64,000 nt of DNA from Candidatus Anammoxibacter sp. (GTDB lineage: Bacteria; Planctomycetota; Brocadiia; Brocadiales; Anammoxibacteraceae), in assembly GCA_021777105.1 (NCBI GenBank), contig JAIQZQ010000066.1, forward strand, positions 112,228-176,227, given 5' to 3'. The first letter of the stretch is position 1, and every line of letters begins with the position of its first letter. Under the pieces are notes generated by a model. That model was given only the letters and a program-made list of their open reading frames with translations, was not told the origin of the DNA and did not search any database. This document shows positions 8,777 through 17,500 of the stretch, one piece after another. Position numbers and translations under genes: made by a program.

Positions 8777-9001
8777 AGTACCGGTATATTAAATAATCTC
8801 GCCCTGTTTCCTGAATTTATTGAAAAATTAAGGACAGAAGAATTATTGCTTTGGCGCATAGTCAATCCTCAGATTAAATATCGGTTCCAGATCTTTGTTC
8901 CGAAACGTCAAATTCTTAATGCGGATTACTCGTACCCCGCAGACCTTTGCGCCCTGAACTTCGCAGTCCGCTTTTGCTTTTCGCTTTTGTTTTTTAATTG
9001 A
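8777..9001 (+). pseudogene. Gene fragment, family not recognised
   Basis: An open frame without a start codon (bounded by TAA at 8774 and TGA at 8999) encodes a protein-like segment: LALFPEFIEKLRTEELLLW, then RIVNPQIKYRFQIFVPKRQ, then ILNADYSYPADL. The composition is that of a folded domain rather than chance translation. It runs into the low-complexity repeat area at about 8950. It is probably the remnant of a decayed gene. I do not recognise the family. Confidence 0.3.
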
Positions 9002-9470
9002 TTGGCACGCTACGCTTTGCCCATCCTACAATCATACCTTGGCTTCCCGCTTTTGTTTTTTGTGCATTTTTGTGTCTTTCCGTGCTTTTCCGTGGGCACG
9101 CTTTTGTTTTCATGGTTGTTGTTGGGTTTCGTACCTCTACCCAACCTACATACTTATATCTGTGCAATCTATGGTTTGCTTTTAATCCGTGAAAATCCGG
9201 GTCATCCGTGTTATCCGTGTTCCATCGCTTTTATTTTTCTTTCGCTTTTCAATCTGTGAAATTTGTAAATCTGTGGTTTTCTTTTGTTTTTATTTCGATT
9301 CATTTCGTGTTTTTTCGTGAGCAGGCTTATGTTTTTACGCTTCTATCTGTAAAATCGCTTTTTTATCTGCGTTAATCTGTGTTTTGCTTTTAATCCGTGA
9401 AAACCCGGGTCATCCGTGTTCTATCGTTCTTGCCCTTGCTTTTACTGATAATCGATAACTAATTACCATC
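8998..9470. repeat. Noncoding dispersed-repeat tract
   Basis: Concatenated short phrases that recur at 10440-11085 and 63690-64000: CCGTGGGCACGCTTTTGTTT, AATCCGTGAAAATCCG, GTCATCCGTGTT, TTTGCCCATCCTACAATC and a TTGGGTTTCG...CTACCCAAC hairpin. Short frames here are not genes. Nothing else is seen up to 9656 apart from a possible promoter region for the TA pair. Confidence 0.75.
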
Positions 9471-9656
9471 AATTGACACATAAAATTATAAATGTTACAA
9501 TCCAAACCGTTAGTTTTAGACCATAATGATTTTTTAAAACCTATCTATCCTTAGGCGTAAAAAGAAATATTCTCTGATCGTTTTTTGAGACTCGTATTTC
9601 TTAAAAATATTATATCTTTCTATTGATAATTGTAGCGCTGAGCGCTATAGTAAAAC

Positions 9657-10025
9657 ATGATAAAATTAATGACCAGGCATTTCTTAAAATGGGCCGAAAA
9701 ACAAGAAATTCCTACTGGTGAATTATCAAACGCTATAGAAGAGATTAAATACGGCAATTTTGAAGCAAATTTAGGTGGACATATTTTTAAAAAACGAATA
9801 CGTTTTGAAGGCAAAGGCAAAAGCGGTAGCGGTAGGACGATTATTTGTTACAGGCAGGAGGATCGAATAATTTTTATTCATGGATTTGCAAAAAACGAAA
9901 AAACAAACTTGAGTCTAAAGGAACTTGTAGGTTTCAAAGAATTGGCAAAAATTTTACTCAATCTATCTTTGGAAGATATAAATATAGCTATTAAAAATGG
10001 CGATTTAATTGAGGTGAAATCATGA
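9657..10025 (+). CDS. RelE/HigB-like toxin of a type II TA pair
   Basis: 122 residues. The core GGHIFKKRIRFEGKGKSGSGRTIICYRQEDRIIF (about 41-74), followed by FAKNEKTNLSLKEL, matches the RelE-superfamily subgroup whose toxins are encoded before an Xre antitoxin (the NadS/HigA type). These are ribosome-associated mRNA endonucleases. The stop overlaps the next ATG (ATGA at 10022), so the two proteins are translated together. No clear ribosome site precedes 9657; the ATG at 9669 is an alternative start. Confidence 0.85.
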   Translation: MIKLMTRHFLKWAEKQEIPTGELSNAIEEIKYGNFEANLGGHIFKKRIRFEGKGKSGSGRTIICYRQEDRIIFIHGFAKNEKTNLSLKELVGFKELAKILLNLSLEDINIAIKNGDLIEVKS

Positions 10026-10327
10026 GAAAATCTATTGCGGAGTCTATAACCAGCGCCGTCAAAGATCTCAACAAAAGCGGCCTAGTGGATAAGATTACAA
10101 TGAAAAACATCCATAATCTCTGTCTACCGGAAGTAAAAGAATACCCACCAGCCAAGATTGTTTCTTTAAGAAAAAAATTTAAATTAAGCCAGGCAGCCCT
10201 GGCAAACATTTTCAATATTAGCCCATCGACAGTTCAAAAATGGGAGAGAGGCAACAAAAAGCCTACCGGGGCATCAAAAAAACTACTCGAAATAATTGAG
10301 AGAAAAGGCATTGAAGCTCTAATATAA
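10022..10327 (+). CDS. Xre-family HTH antitoxin
   Basis: 101 residues. The C-terminal half contains a helix-turn-helix of the Cro/CI type (LRKKFKLSQAALANIFNISP, then STVQKWERGNKKPTG, about 48-82). This is the usual architecture of antitoxins that neutralise the toxin encoded just upstream and repress their own promoter. It overlaps the toxin stop by four bases. The toxin-first order is typical of HigBA-like modules. Confidence 0.85.
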   Translation: MRKSIAESITSAVKDLNKSGLVDKITMKNIHNLCLPEVKEYPPAKIVSLRKKFKLSQAALANIFNISPSTVQKWERGNKKPTGASKKLLEIIERKGIEALI

Positions 10328-10439
10328 AGCAAAAGTTGTGAAAGGTGCTCCCCAGTATTTTCCTCTCCGATTACAAAGCCCCCCCCCTGCTTCGTAACCA
10401 AATATTCAAGAAGCCAGTGCTTCGAGTTGCCTTATAAAC

Positions 10440-11085
10440 CAAAATCCTTCCACCCCTTTTGACTTTAATCTATGCAATCTATCTAACCTGTGATTTATGC
10501 CTTTGCCCTTGCTTTTACTGATAACTGATCACCACTTACCATGCTTTCCGTTTTTGCTTTTTTTCGTGAATTTTTGTGTCTTTTCGTGGGCACGCTTTTG
10601 ATTTTTTAATTGAATGTTGGGTTTCGCTCCGCTCTACCCAACCTACGCGCTCCCTTCACAGAGTTGGCACTCAGGTGTCTCTACTAACCTGCCCGGCTAA
10701 GCTTTAGTTAGACGGGACTTCTCTTTACGAGTCACCCGTTGGATAACAATATCAAATTTCATGAGTTTCTCTCTCAATCCCAAAGACTTGGGTTTATCTT
10801 GGCGCGATCGTGTTTTTCCGTGGGCACGCTTTTGTTTTTTAATTAGTGTGGATTTGTGAAAATTAGTGGTTAACTAGCTTTTGTCATGCTTTCCGTTTTT
10901 GCTTTTTTTCGTGAACTTTTGTGTCTTTTCGTGGGCAGGCTTTTTTTTTAATTGAATGTTGATTTCGCTTTGCTCTACCCAACCTACATACTATCTAACC
11001 TGTGATTTATGCCTTTGCCCTTGCTTTTACTGATAACCGATAACTGATCACCACTTACCATGCTTTCAGCTTTCCGCTTTCCGCA
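10440..11085. repeat. Noncoding dispersed-repeat tract
   Basis: The same phrases as at 8998-9470, including three TTTTCGTG...GGGCA(C/G)GCTTTT units (about 10575, 10810, 10925), two CTACCCAACCTAC hairpins (about 10615-10650 and 10960-10990) and a phrase containing CTTTTACTGATAAC. The gap 10328-12285 is otherwise gene-free apart from a fragment at 10697-10810 and the two elements at 11423 and 12050. Confidence 0.75.
10697..10810 (-). pseudogene. C-terminal gene remnant (possibly transposase)
   Basis: On the minus strand an open frame ends at TAG (10697) and reads RQDKPKSLGLREKLMKFD, then IVIQRVTRKEKSRLTKA. It is basic and protein-like, and it is fused upstream to repeat sequence. It resembles the tail of a mobile-element protein, but I cannot name the family. 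Confidence 0.25.
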
Positions 11086-11422
11086 TTGCCCTCTGCTCGA
11101 AGTTTATGCTGAGTAATCACAAAGCGCGCCCTAGATTTTCGTTTATTGCTCTTTGAGCTTCGCGCTCCCCCCCAGTAACAATCCTTGCAATTATTATTAT
11201 CATTAACAGCCAACACCATTAATATCCACAACTTACGTAATTTAGCATCATGTTCTTGCTGTAATTTCACAATTAGTCATATTTTCTCTAATCGCATGTT
11301 GATTTTACACTACATATATTATTCAAGATTTTTGTAGACAACAGCCAAATAAAGCGCTAGATTTAGTCACTAAATTATTCAAAATTCAAAGGACTTTAGG
11401 GATAGGCCCTGGATCACATCTT

Positions 11423-11517
11423 AACAGGTTGTCTGAGAATGCAAAATCGTGAATATTTTTTGGTGATATTAAAAGGCTTATGACTTGAAAATTAGCCAAA
11501 AAACTATTCTCGAACAC
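11423..11517 (+). repeat. MITE-like element with (A)TTCTCG/CGAGAAT ends, copy 1
   Basis: Begins AACAGGTTGTCTGAGAAT and ends CTATTCTCGAACA, giving imperfect terminal inverted repeats. The interior includes AGGCTTATGACTT. Related copies are at 12050-12147 (same orientation) and 17189-17275 (opposite). It is too short to encode a transposase, so it would be non-autonomous. Confidence 0.6.
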
Positions 11518-12049
11518 CATGTTAAGATGTGCCCCTAGGCTTTGCCCACAATCTTCAAAATCCCTTAGAATTCTAATTTCTAACAAGGCAAATGCTCATG
11601 CCAAGCTAAATCTAAATCATTAGGATTAAGCGAAGCTTACGAAATCTGCTATTGTTACCCATCAGTTGATTTCGCGGAAAATTGTGGGAAAGCCCTGACT
11701 AATTAAAGTCTAGCCAACAGGTTAGTAGTAAAGTCTACGTGCAAACCTGTGAATGAAGTGCGAAGCCAGAAGGATCAATGGTACAGGCTCTATATTGATC
11801 TTCAAAAATTGTAAAGTTGTGATTATTTGAATAGAACTTAGTAGCTGTAAAAATAAAAGCTAACGAGTTGCATTTTCCTGATAGTATCAGTTCTAAAGAC
11901 GTAAGATAGGTAAAAAAAACCTACATGGTAGTAGTATTTAGCGCAAAACCAGTGTTGCTCCAAGGCTTCAATTCACATGGGTAACTTGGGAGATCCAAAA
12001 GTTCCTTGTATAAAATAATCGCCGAATTTTTAGAGTCAAACTTTGACAT

Positions 12050-12147
12050 ATTGTTCGAGAATGTAAAATTGTTAATTTCTTTGTTGATATAAAAGGGCTT
12101 ATGACTTTAACATTGACAGAAATTGTGATTCTCGGGCAGCCTGTTAA
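12050..12147 (+). repeat. MITE-like element, copy 2
   Basis: Begins ATTGTTCGAGAATG and ends GATTCTCGGGCAGCCTGTT, with GGGCTTATGACTTTAACATT inside. It is a diverged relative of the copy at 11423. It lies 140 bases upstream of the TIR gene. Between the two copies (11518-12049) I see no gene. Confidence 0.6.
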
Positions 12148-12285
12148 AAACAATAAAATTTAACTTCTGGATTCAAAGTTTAGCTCTTGGATTGCCATAA
12201 TAAGTATTTGAATTTTTTATATTACATTATAAGATGTGAAGATTATTAATAATAATTCTTACAAATTTAATACATAGGGCACGGA

Positions 12286-13371
12286 ATGTCATTTTTAAAA
12301 AACCTATTTGTACATGATGTTTTTGTATCATACGCTCATGCAGATGTTGACAATGAAGGCACATCAGATATTAAAGATTGGTGTCAGGATTTTGCTAATA
12401 ACATCCGCTCCAAGTTAAAAATGTTTCCTGATTTTAAAGATATCTCGTTTTACCTTGACGAGTCAGAGCGGCAAGGCGAAAGACTTTCTGCAACTTCCGA
12501 GATTAGTAGCACATTGGAAGAAGCTGCTAGCAAATCTGCTCTACTTTTAGCAATGATGTCGCCTTGGTATTTAAAATCAGAATGGTGTAAAAAAGAAAGA
12601 ACGTGGTGGCAGATAGGAGCGAATAATGAAACAATGGAATGGTGTAGAAACTTTGATCGTACTTTTATTGCACAAGTGATGGAAACGGATGACTCAAATT
12701 GGCCTGATATTTTTAAGGATATAAAAGGTATCAGTAAGAAAGGATTTCTTTTATTTGACAAATTAAAACCTGAATTCAAGCGCTTTCCGTTAGGTATGAT
12801 TGGAACAGATGAAGATAAATCTGCATATAATAGTTCCTTGGTTGATATTGTAGGAGAAATAGCTTCAACACTAGATGAGATAAAAAAACATCTTGAATGT
12901 GAGCGTATGAAACAAGACAGTAATAAGTTACTAGAAGCAGATGGTCAGGTAATTTATCTGCATAGTCGGCCAGAACTCACCGATCAATTTAAGATAGCGA
13001 GCAAAAACTTAAGTTCTGCTGGTTATATAATATGCCCCGAACAACCAACCCCTTTATCAAACGATGGTAGATTAGATGACAATCAAAAAGATGATCTTGC
13101 AAGTTCCGATGCAGTTATGATTCTTGGAGTAGATAATAGGTTAGGACATGACATTATCACGGTTGGTCGAAATAATCGTCAATTAGTAAAATCTATCTCA
13201 AAAAAAAGACTACCATGTGCTGTTTTTGATGTTATAGGCAAAAGAAATCACCATGTTAGCCGTATTGATAATGCGCGCAATCTAAAAATTGCATGGATAG
13301 ACACTACTGAAACCAATTGGAAAAATCAAATACGTAACTGGCTCCAAAACTCAAGTAATAGTGAAGGATAA
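12286..13371 (+). CDS. TIR-domain protein with a second C-terminal TIR-like domain
   Basis: 361 residues. Residues 10-130 are a TIR domain: DVFVSYAHAD (11-20), a YLDESERQGERL loop, and SALLLAMMSPWYLKSEWCKKE, in which E104 sits at the position of the catalytic NADase Glu. Residues about 215-355 form a second alpha/beta unit (DGQVIYLHSRPELTDQFK, SSDAVMILG, LPCAVFDVIG) that looks like a diverged TIR or nucleotide-sensing fold. No membrane segment is present. It ends 6 bases before the nSTAND gene, so the two form an operon. Family knowledge: bacterial TIR domains cleave NAD+ or make cyclic-ADP-ribose signals in antiphage defence. A defence role here is inferred. Confidence 0.8.
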   Translation: MSFLKNLFVHDVFVSYAHADVDNEGTSDIKDWCQDFANNIRSKLKMFPDFKDISFYLDESERQGERLSATSEISSTLEEAASKSALLLAMMSPWYLKSEWCKKERTWWQIGANNETMEWCRNFDRTFIAQVMETDDSNWPDIFKDIKGISKKGFLLFDKLKPEFKRFPLGMIGTDEDKSAYNSSLVDIVGEIASTLDEIKKHLECERMKQDSNKLLEADGQVIYLHSRPELTDQFKIASKNLSSAGYIICPEQPTPLSNDGRLDDNQKDDLASSDAVMILGVDNRLGHDIITVGRNNRQLVKSISKKRLPCAVFDVIGKRNHHVSRIDNARNLKIAWIDTTETNWKNQIRNWLQNSSNSEG

Positions 13372-13377
13372 TATGAC

Positions 13378-15060
13378 ATGATGGATAGTTTCAACAATCA
13401 AATACTTAAAGACCCGTTCGACGCAAGCCTTCCAGAAATGCCTTATCCAGGATTGCGACCGTTTTATTCGAGCGAATGGCCTATATTTTTTGGTAGAGAA
13501 ATGATAACTGATGAAATTATTAGTTTGCTTGTCAAAAAACATTTTATTGTAGTACACGGAGATTCCGGCAGTGGTAAATCGTCAGTTGTTCGTGCTGGCG
13601 TTCTTGTCCAGCTTCAGCAAAGCCACACAGCTAATGGGCAAAATTGGCAAACTTGTACTATTTTACCTCGGAACAATCCTTTAGATAGACTTGCAGAAGC
13701 ATTGGTCATATTCATCAACAAAAAGCCTAACATTAATCAGATTGCAGAAGTTCGAAAAATACTCAATAAAGGTAAATTTGCGCCAGTTCTTCTCTCGACT
13801 CTGTTGCTAAAAACAAATCAGGATCATATATGTATTTTAGTTGATCAATTCGAAGAAATTTTTCGATTTGCACAGGAACATAACCATCACGAAGCTCAAG
13901 TTTTTATAGACGTCTTAACTGGCATATCGACCGGAAAGATACCTGGGATGTATGCAATATTGACAATGCGGTCTGAGTTTTTAGGATATTGTTCACGTTT
14001 CTACGGTTTAGCTGAAGCTTTTAACAGTACGCAATATTTACTGCCACATATTGATCAGGATGCACTTCGTCGTGCTATTCAAGAGCCTGCAAGACTCTTT
14101 GGGGGTGAAGTGTCGTTAAAACTTGCACAAAACATAATTATTGACGTTAAAGGAAATCAAGACGAATTGCCGTTAATTCAACATGGTTTACGCAAGCTTT
14201 GGATCAGGCAAAAATATGCAACTGAAATTAATCAACCAGAGCATAAACCATGCTTAGATATTAATGATTTAAAAATAGCACAGAACCTTGAAACAATGCT
14301 TGATCGTCATGCGTCATCTATCCAAAGTGATTTATTAAAAAGAAATAGCAAGATTGGAGGTCTAATTGAACATGTTTTTAGGTCTCTTACGGATATTAAT
14401 ACAGATGGCAAAGCTATGCGTCGTCCGATATCCTATGGTCGCCTGAAATACGAAACAGGTTCTAACGATAAAGATCTGCATGAGGTTTTGAATGCTTTTA
14501 GAGTAGAAGGAGTCAATTTTATAACCCCCTATGGCTCCAACAAGATTGATAATAATGACATTATTGATATTAGCCATGAAGCCTTTATCAGGTCATGGAG
14601 TCAACTCTCAGACCCAAAAGAAGGTTGGCTATGGAAAGAATTCAATGCAGGGTTAACATGGCGTGCTCTACAATTTCAAGCAGAACGTTTCAAAGAAAAC
14701 CCTAAGGATAGATTATCAAGAATTGCATTTATAGAAAGAGCAAAGTGGGTCTTATCACTCCCTAGTCCATATTGGTGTGAAAGATACGGTAACGGGCGGG
14801 ATAAGGTTGCAAAACTATTCTCAAGTTTGAACTATCGAACTTCTCGTATTTTTAGCTTAATTTTTATTATTTTTTGTTTACCACTTATATTCTCGTCTTA
14901 CAATTTATTGTTTAATCCAACTTTGGAAAGCGTTAGTGTTTTTTCTTGGTTGTTGCTATTCGGTTTGCCTGCTTATTTTTTTACTCGAAATTGGATTTTA
15001 GGGCGCAAAGCCAGATTATTAGTTAAAAAATTCTTAATTACTAATATTGACAAATCATAA
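13378..15060 (+). CDS. nSTAND1-type P-loop NTPase with C-terminal membrane anchor
   Basis: 560 residues with a GAAGGA ribosome site 9 bases upstream. PYPGLRPFYSSEWPIFFGRE (23-41) is the entry motif of nSTAND1 domains. Walker A is GDSGSGKSS (K67) and Walker B is ICILVDQFEEI (D156, E159/E160). A DISHEAFIRSW motif near residue 400 is typical of the winged-helix end of STAND modules. Most nSTAND1 proteins continue into WD40 or TPR sensor repeats. Here the protein instead ends in two hydrophobic helices (about 491-511 and 519-537) and a short basic tail. It is therefore probably a membrane-tethered switch that acts with the TIR protein encoded just upstream. The trigger is unknown. Confidence 0.85.
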   Translation: MMDSFNNQILKDPFDASLPEMPYPGLRPFYSSEWPIFFGREMITDEIISLLVKKHFIVVHGDSGSGKSSVVRAGVLVQLQQSHTANGQNWQTCTILPRNNPLDRLAEALVIFINKKPNINQIAEVRKILNKGKFAPVLLSTLLLKTNQDHICILVDQFEEIFRFAQEHNHHEAQVFIDVLTGISTGKIPGMYAILTMRSEFLGYCSRFYGLAEAFNSTQYLLPHIDQDALRRAIQEPARLFGGEVSLKLAQNIIIDVKGNQDELPLIQHGLRKLWIRQKYATEINQPEHKPCLDINDLKIAQNLETMLDRHASSIQSDLLKRNSKIGGLIEHVFRSLTDINTDGKAMRRPISYGRLKYETGSNDKDLHEVLNAFRVEGVNFITPYGSNKIDNNDIIDISHEAFIRSWSQLSDPKEGWLWKEFNAGLTWRALQFQAERFKENPKDRLSRIAFIERAKWVLSLPSPYWCERYGNGRDKVAKLFSSLNYRTSRIFSLIFIIFCLPLIFSSYNLLFNPTLESVSVFSWLLLFGLPAYFFTRNWILGRKARLLVKKFLITNIDKS

Positions 15061-15536
15061 GCTCAAACGTAATAGTTAAGCTGCCTACGCTAATCAGATT
15101 GAGGAGAGCGGAAGCGTAGCCTAAGCCGCATTAAAGATTATAAATATCTTGGAAATCAACGGTGTCCGGATTTTTATTTGTGCCCGGTTGTAAAGACCCT
15201 CGAATTGCGGCGCTAATGCGCCGTCCCTCAGCGCTATGACTCGCCGAAGAAAGGTCATCGAGGCCAAACCTTACCTATTGACATTAGCTTAGTGATAGGG
15301 TTAAACTGCATTAAAAACATACCGTCTCGAATATCATCAATAACAGTATGAGATATTACCCATTTATGGAATTTATGCGCCAGATGGGTGAAAATTAATG
15401 TTATGTCTATAATTCCGATTTAATAGGAAATCAATGCGCCACTGCCTCAATGGAAAAGCCCTGGTCGCTAATGATGACTTATACAACTCGTATATGTATA
15501 TTGACCCTGAAGTTGCGCCTTGGCTGTATGAAAAAT

Positions 15537-15767
15537 ATCAACAAGTTTGACGGTTTTGTCCTTTTCATTAAAACTCTTTCAGAGGCGTGTGAACTTTTTA
15601 ATGTTTTCGTGTCCCACTACTGTTTGATGAATACTCATTACCATCTTGTAATTAACACGCCGGATAGAAATGTTTCCAGATTTATGAGACATTTATTAAC
15701 TAGGCCAAAGCATAGATACCATTATTTTTACGCGATTCTTGTCCCCTCGGGGGATAATTCTCACTAA
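15537..15767 (+). pseudogene. Truncated REP-associated (Y1) transposase remnant
   Basis: In the frame FDGFVLFIKTLSEACELFN, then VFVSHYCLMNTHYHLVINT, then PDRNVSRFMRHLL, the HUH motif of Y1 transposases is recognisable as HYH in YCLMNTHYHLVINTP. The N-terminal domain and everything after RHLL are missing; the frame runs into a dispersed repeat at 15754. The catalytic Tyr region is absent, so it is dead. The gap 15061-16411 around it holds only repeats, including a small GGCGCtaatGCGCC hairpin near 15207. Confidence 0.65.
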
Positions 15768-15835
15768 AGCAGACAAGCTGCTCAGTGTTCATTTATCACC
15801 CTCCCCTAACCCCTCCCATCAATGGAGGGGGAGTT
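15754..15835. repeat. Composite dispersed repeat (two joined units)
   Basis: Unit one, 15754-15799, recurs at 35008-35053 with two mismatches (starts ATAATTCTCACTA, contains AAGCTGCTCAGTGTTC). Unit two, about 15793-15835, starts ATCACCCTCCCCTAACCCC and recurs at 56045-56090; it can pair with the GGAGGGGG that follows it. From 15836 to 16411 I see no gene, only AT-rich sequence. Confidence 0.7.
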
Positions 15836-16411
15836 AAAGGAAAATATTTAAATTAAATATAGTAGCTTTATTATTGGCCTCGGTAATAAGTATTAACATT
15901 TTTTGTGCCATTATGGCCACCCATTAGAAACTCCCTGTCAAACATAAAAGAACCCCTTGGTAAAAAAATTAGCAATAAATTGTTTTTTTAATTGACGTAG
16001 ATATGTTCATAAATGATAATAGCGCATCAAATATGGCGTTGAGTTAACTGTTAAATTCTTTAGCGGCGCTAATGTTGCCGACTAATTCAAAATTGTTATT
16101 AAAAGAAATAATTCACATCTTATTTGTATGTTGTAATGGCGCGTAAATAGATAACTTAATTTTTTTGCATTGAGGTTTGCTTTAGATTTGCGAGAGATGA
16201 TTAGGTAGAATTAGCGATGTGGCCCAAGCCACCTCAAGGATTTGAAGATTGAATATCTCACAAAGATAATATGAAAGTCATACAAAATAAAGCTAAGTTA
16301 TTTATTTTCGAGCTTTTACATAATATTTAACCACAATATTTCTTTTCAAATACTAAAATATACAAATTTTATTAGTTTTTTATTTCGTTTAACTTTTATA
16401 TAGGAAAAATT

Positions 16412-16912
16412 ATGAGTAATAAAGTTATTGTTATGTGGGCTATATGGGGCACTGATAAATATTCTGAAGATGTGACATGTAAAGTGCAGGGCATTCTGGA
16501 TAACCAGAATAAAGCTACGCCTACTAGAAAACCTACGCTTAAATTGAGTCGGGACGTTATTGGAGATTTTGATCCAGGTATTACGAAATACTTTTCTATT
16601 TGTTACGTTTATAATGGGCAAGAAGTGACTTTATGCGGCAAGGACGGTGAAACGCTGGATTTGAGCGCAGTAAGCGCTTCGATAAATATTTTAGGAGCTG
16701 CGTATGGTTGTAGTAAAGGCGCATATGATGTAACTAGAAAGGTTAAAGAGTTAGTTGATTTTAGCGGTGTTACTAAAATTACTGCTAATAATGCAACTTT
16801 TGGTAATCCGGCTCCAAAGGTCGCTAAAATTTTAGGGGTGAAATATGAAATTAACGGAACAGTTTATACAAAAACTTGCGCTGAAGGCGACAGTGTTACT
16901 CTTGACAGTTAG
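16412..16912 (+). CDS. Protein of two tandem DUF3395-like repeats
   Basis: 166 residues, with AGGA six bases before the ATG. Two related units of about 75-80 residues are visible. The first is WAIWGTDKYSEDVTCKVQ...IGDFDPGITKYFSICYVYNGQ...GKDGETLDL. The second is YGCSKGAYDVTRKVKELV...FGNPAPKVAKILGVKYEINGT...AEGDSVTL. The shared pattern is YG-x-DVT-x-K-V, then FG(N/D)P-x-P-x-V-x-K-x-L-x-V-x-Y, then EG-x-x-x-x-L. This resembles the small domain often listed as DUF3395. No signal peptide or membrane segment is present. It is isolated between repeats and its function is unknown. Confidence 0.65.
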   Translation: MSNKVIVMWAIWGTDKYSEDVTCKVQGILDNQNKATPTRKPTLKLSRDVIGDFDPGITKYFSICYVYNGQEVTLCGKDGETLDLSAVSASINILGAAYGCSKGAYDVTRKVKELVDFSGVTKITANNATFGNPAPKVAKILGVKYEINGTVYTKTCAEGDSVTLDS

Positions 16913-16994
16913 TTTCTTACAAGTTAAATTCTGACAATTTTTGACAAGATTTTTTAGTTATTCGTTACACTACTTACAATAAAGCGCAATTTTG

Positions 16995-17112
16995 CCCCCC
17001 CCCTTTAGCAAAGGGGGGGGGTTAGGGAGATTTGAGCGCATATACATGCAATGACAAACCTTTATATATGTATTCTTACCGAATCTCCCATACCCCCTCT
17101 TTGCCAACGAGG
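16995..17112. repeat. MITE-like element with C9/G9 hairpin
   Basis: Starts with a perfect 12-bp stem CCCCCCCCCTTT / AAAGGGGGGGGG around AGC (16995-17021). GTTAGGGAGATTT follows. The inverse, GAATCTCCCATACCCCCTC, is at about 17081-17099. Together these give a roughly 118-bp unit with inverted ends. It is close in sequence to the CCCTCCCCTAACCCC repeats at 15793 and 56045. Confidence 0.55.
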
Positions 17113-17188
17113 AAAATCCAATGGAATTTTAAATATTTTATTAAATTTACATGGAATAAATATCAAGGCAAACATCAGGAACATACCT

Positions 17189-17275
17189 TGACAGGTTGTC
17201 CGAAAATAGGTGTTTTAGCCAATTTTTCCAGCCATAAGTCTTTTAATTTCAACGAACGGATAATTTTGGGATAAT
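17189..17275 (-). repeat. MITE-like element, copy 3
   Basis: Inverted relative to the copies at 11423 and 12050: it starts GACAGGTTGTCCGAAAAT and includes AGCCATAAGTCTTTTAATTT. It is followed by a short tandem GGGATAATTT repeat (17267-17291). Confidence 0.5.
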
Positions 17276-17368
17276 TTGGGATAATTTGGGACAGGCTCAA
17301 TATGTTACTTTTTCACCTGAATTTTTGTAAACTGATAAAATTGTATTTTTACAGCTTAAATTATTGCT

Positions 17369-17410
17369 AAAAGGATGGTTAGGTATGCCATGAATTCTAC
17401 GGATGGCAAG
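17369..17410 (+). repeat. Degenerate duplicate of the transposase 5' end
   Basis: The sequence from AAAAGGATGG to ACGGATGG matches 17485-17522 (ribosome site, ATG and first codons of the following transposase) with about seven mismatches in 38 bases. The copy is frameshifted directly after ATGCCA. It looks like the remains of a related element start, 116 bases upstream of the intact gene. Confidence 0.5.
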
Positions 17411-17500
17411 ATGAAATTTTGGAATTTAGATTTTGGATTTTAAATTAAAGGCGTAGTACGTAAAAAAAACGTTAATTTATATAAAAAAGGAGGGTTACTT

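Noticed and set aside
8998..9259. Phe/Cys-rich open frames in the repeat tract
   Set aside because: They are translations of dispersed noncoding repeats (CCGTGGGCACGCTTTTG and similar phrases), not genes.
11055..11586. Minus-strand frames of 66-71 codons
   Set aside because: They are translations of repeat and MITE-like DNA; the second overlaps the 11423-11517 element. There is no ribosome site or family.
17032..17274. 80-codon plus-strand frame
   Set aside because: It runs across two MITE-like elements (16995-17112 and 17189-17275) and has no independent support.
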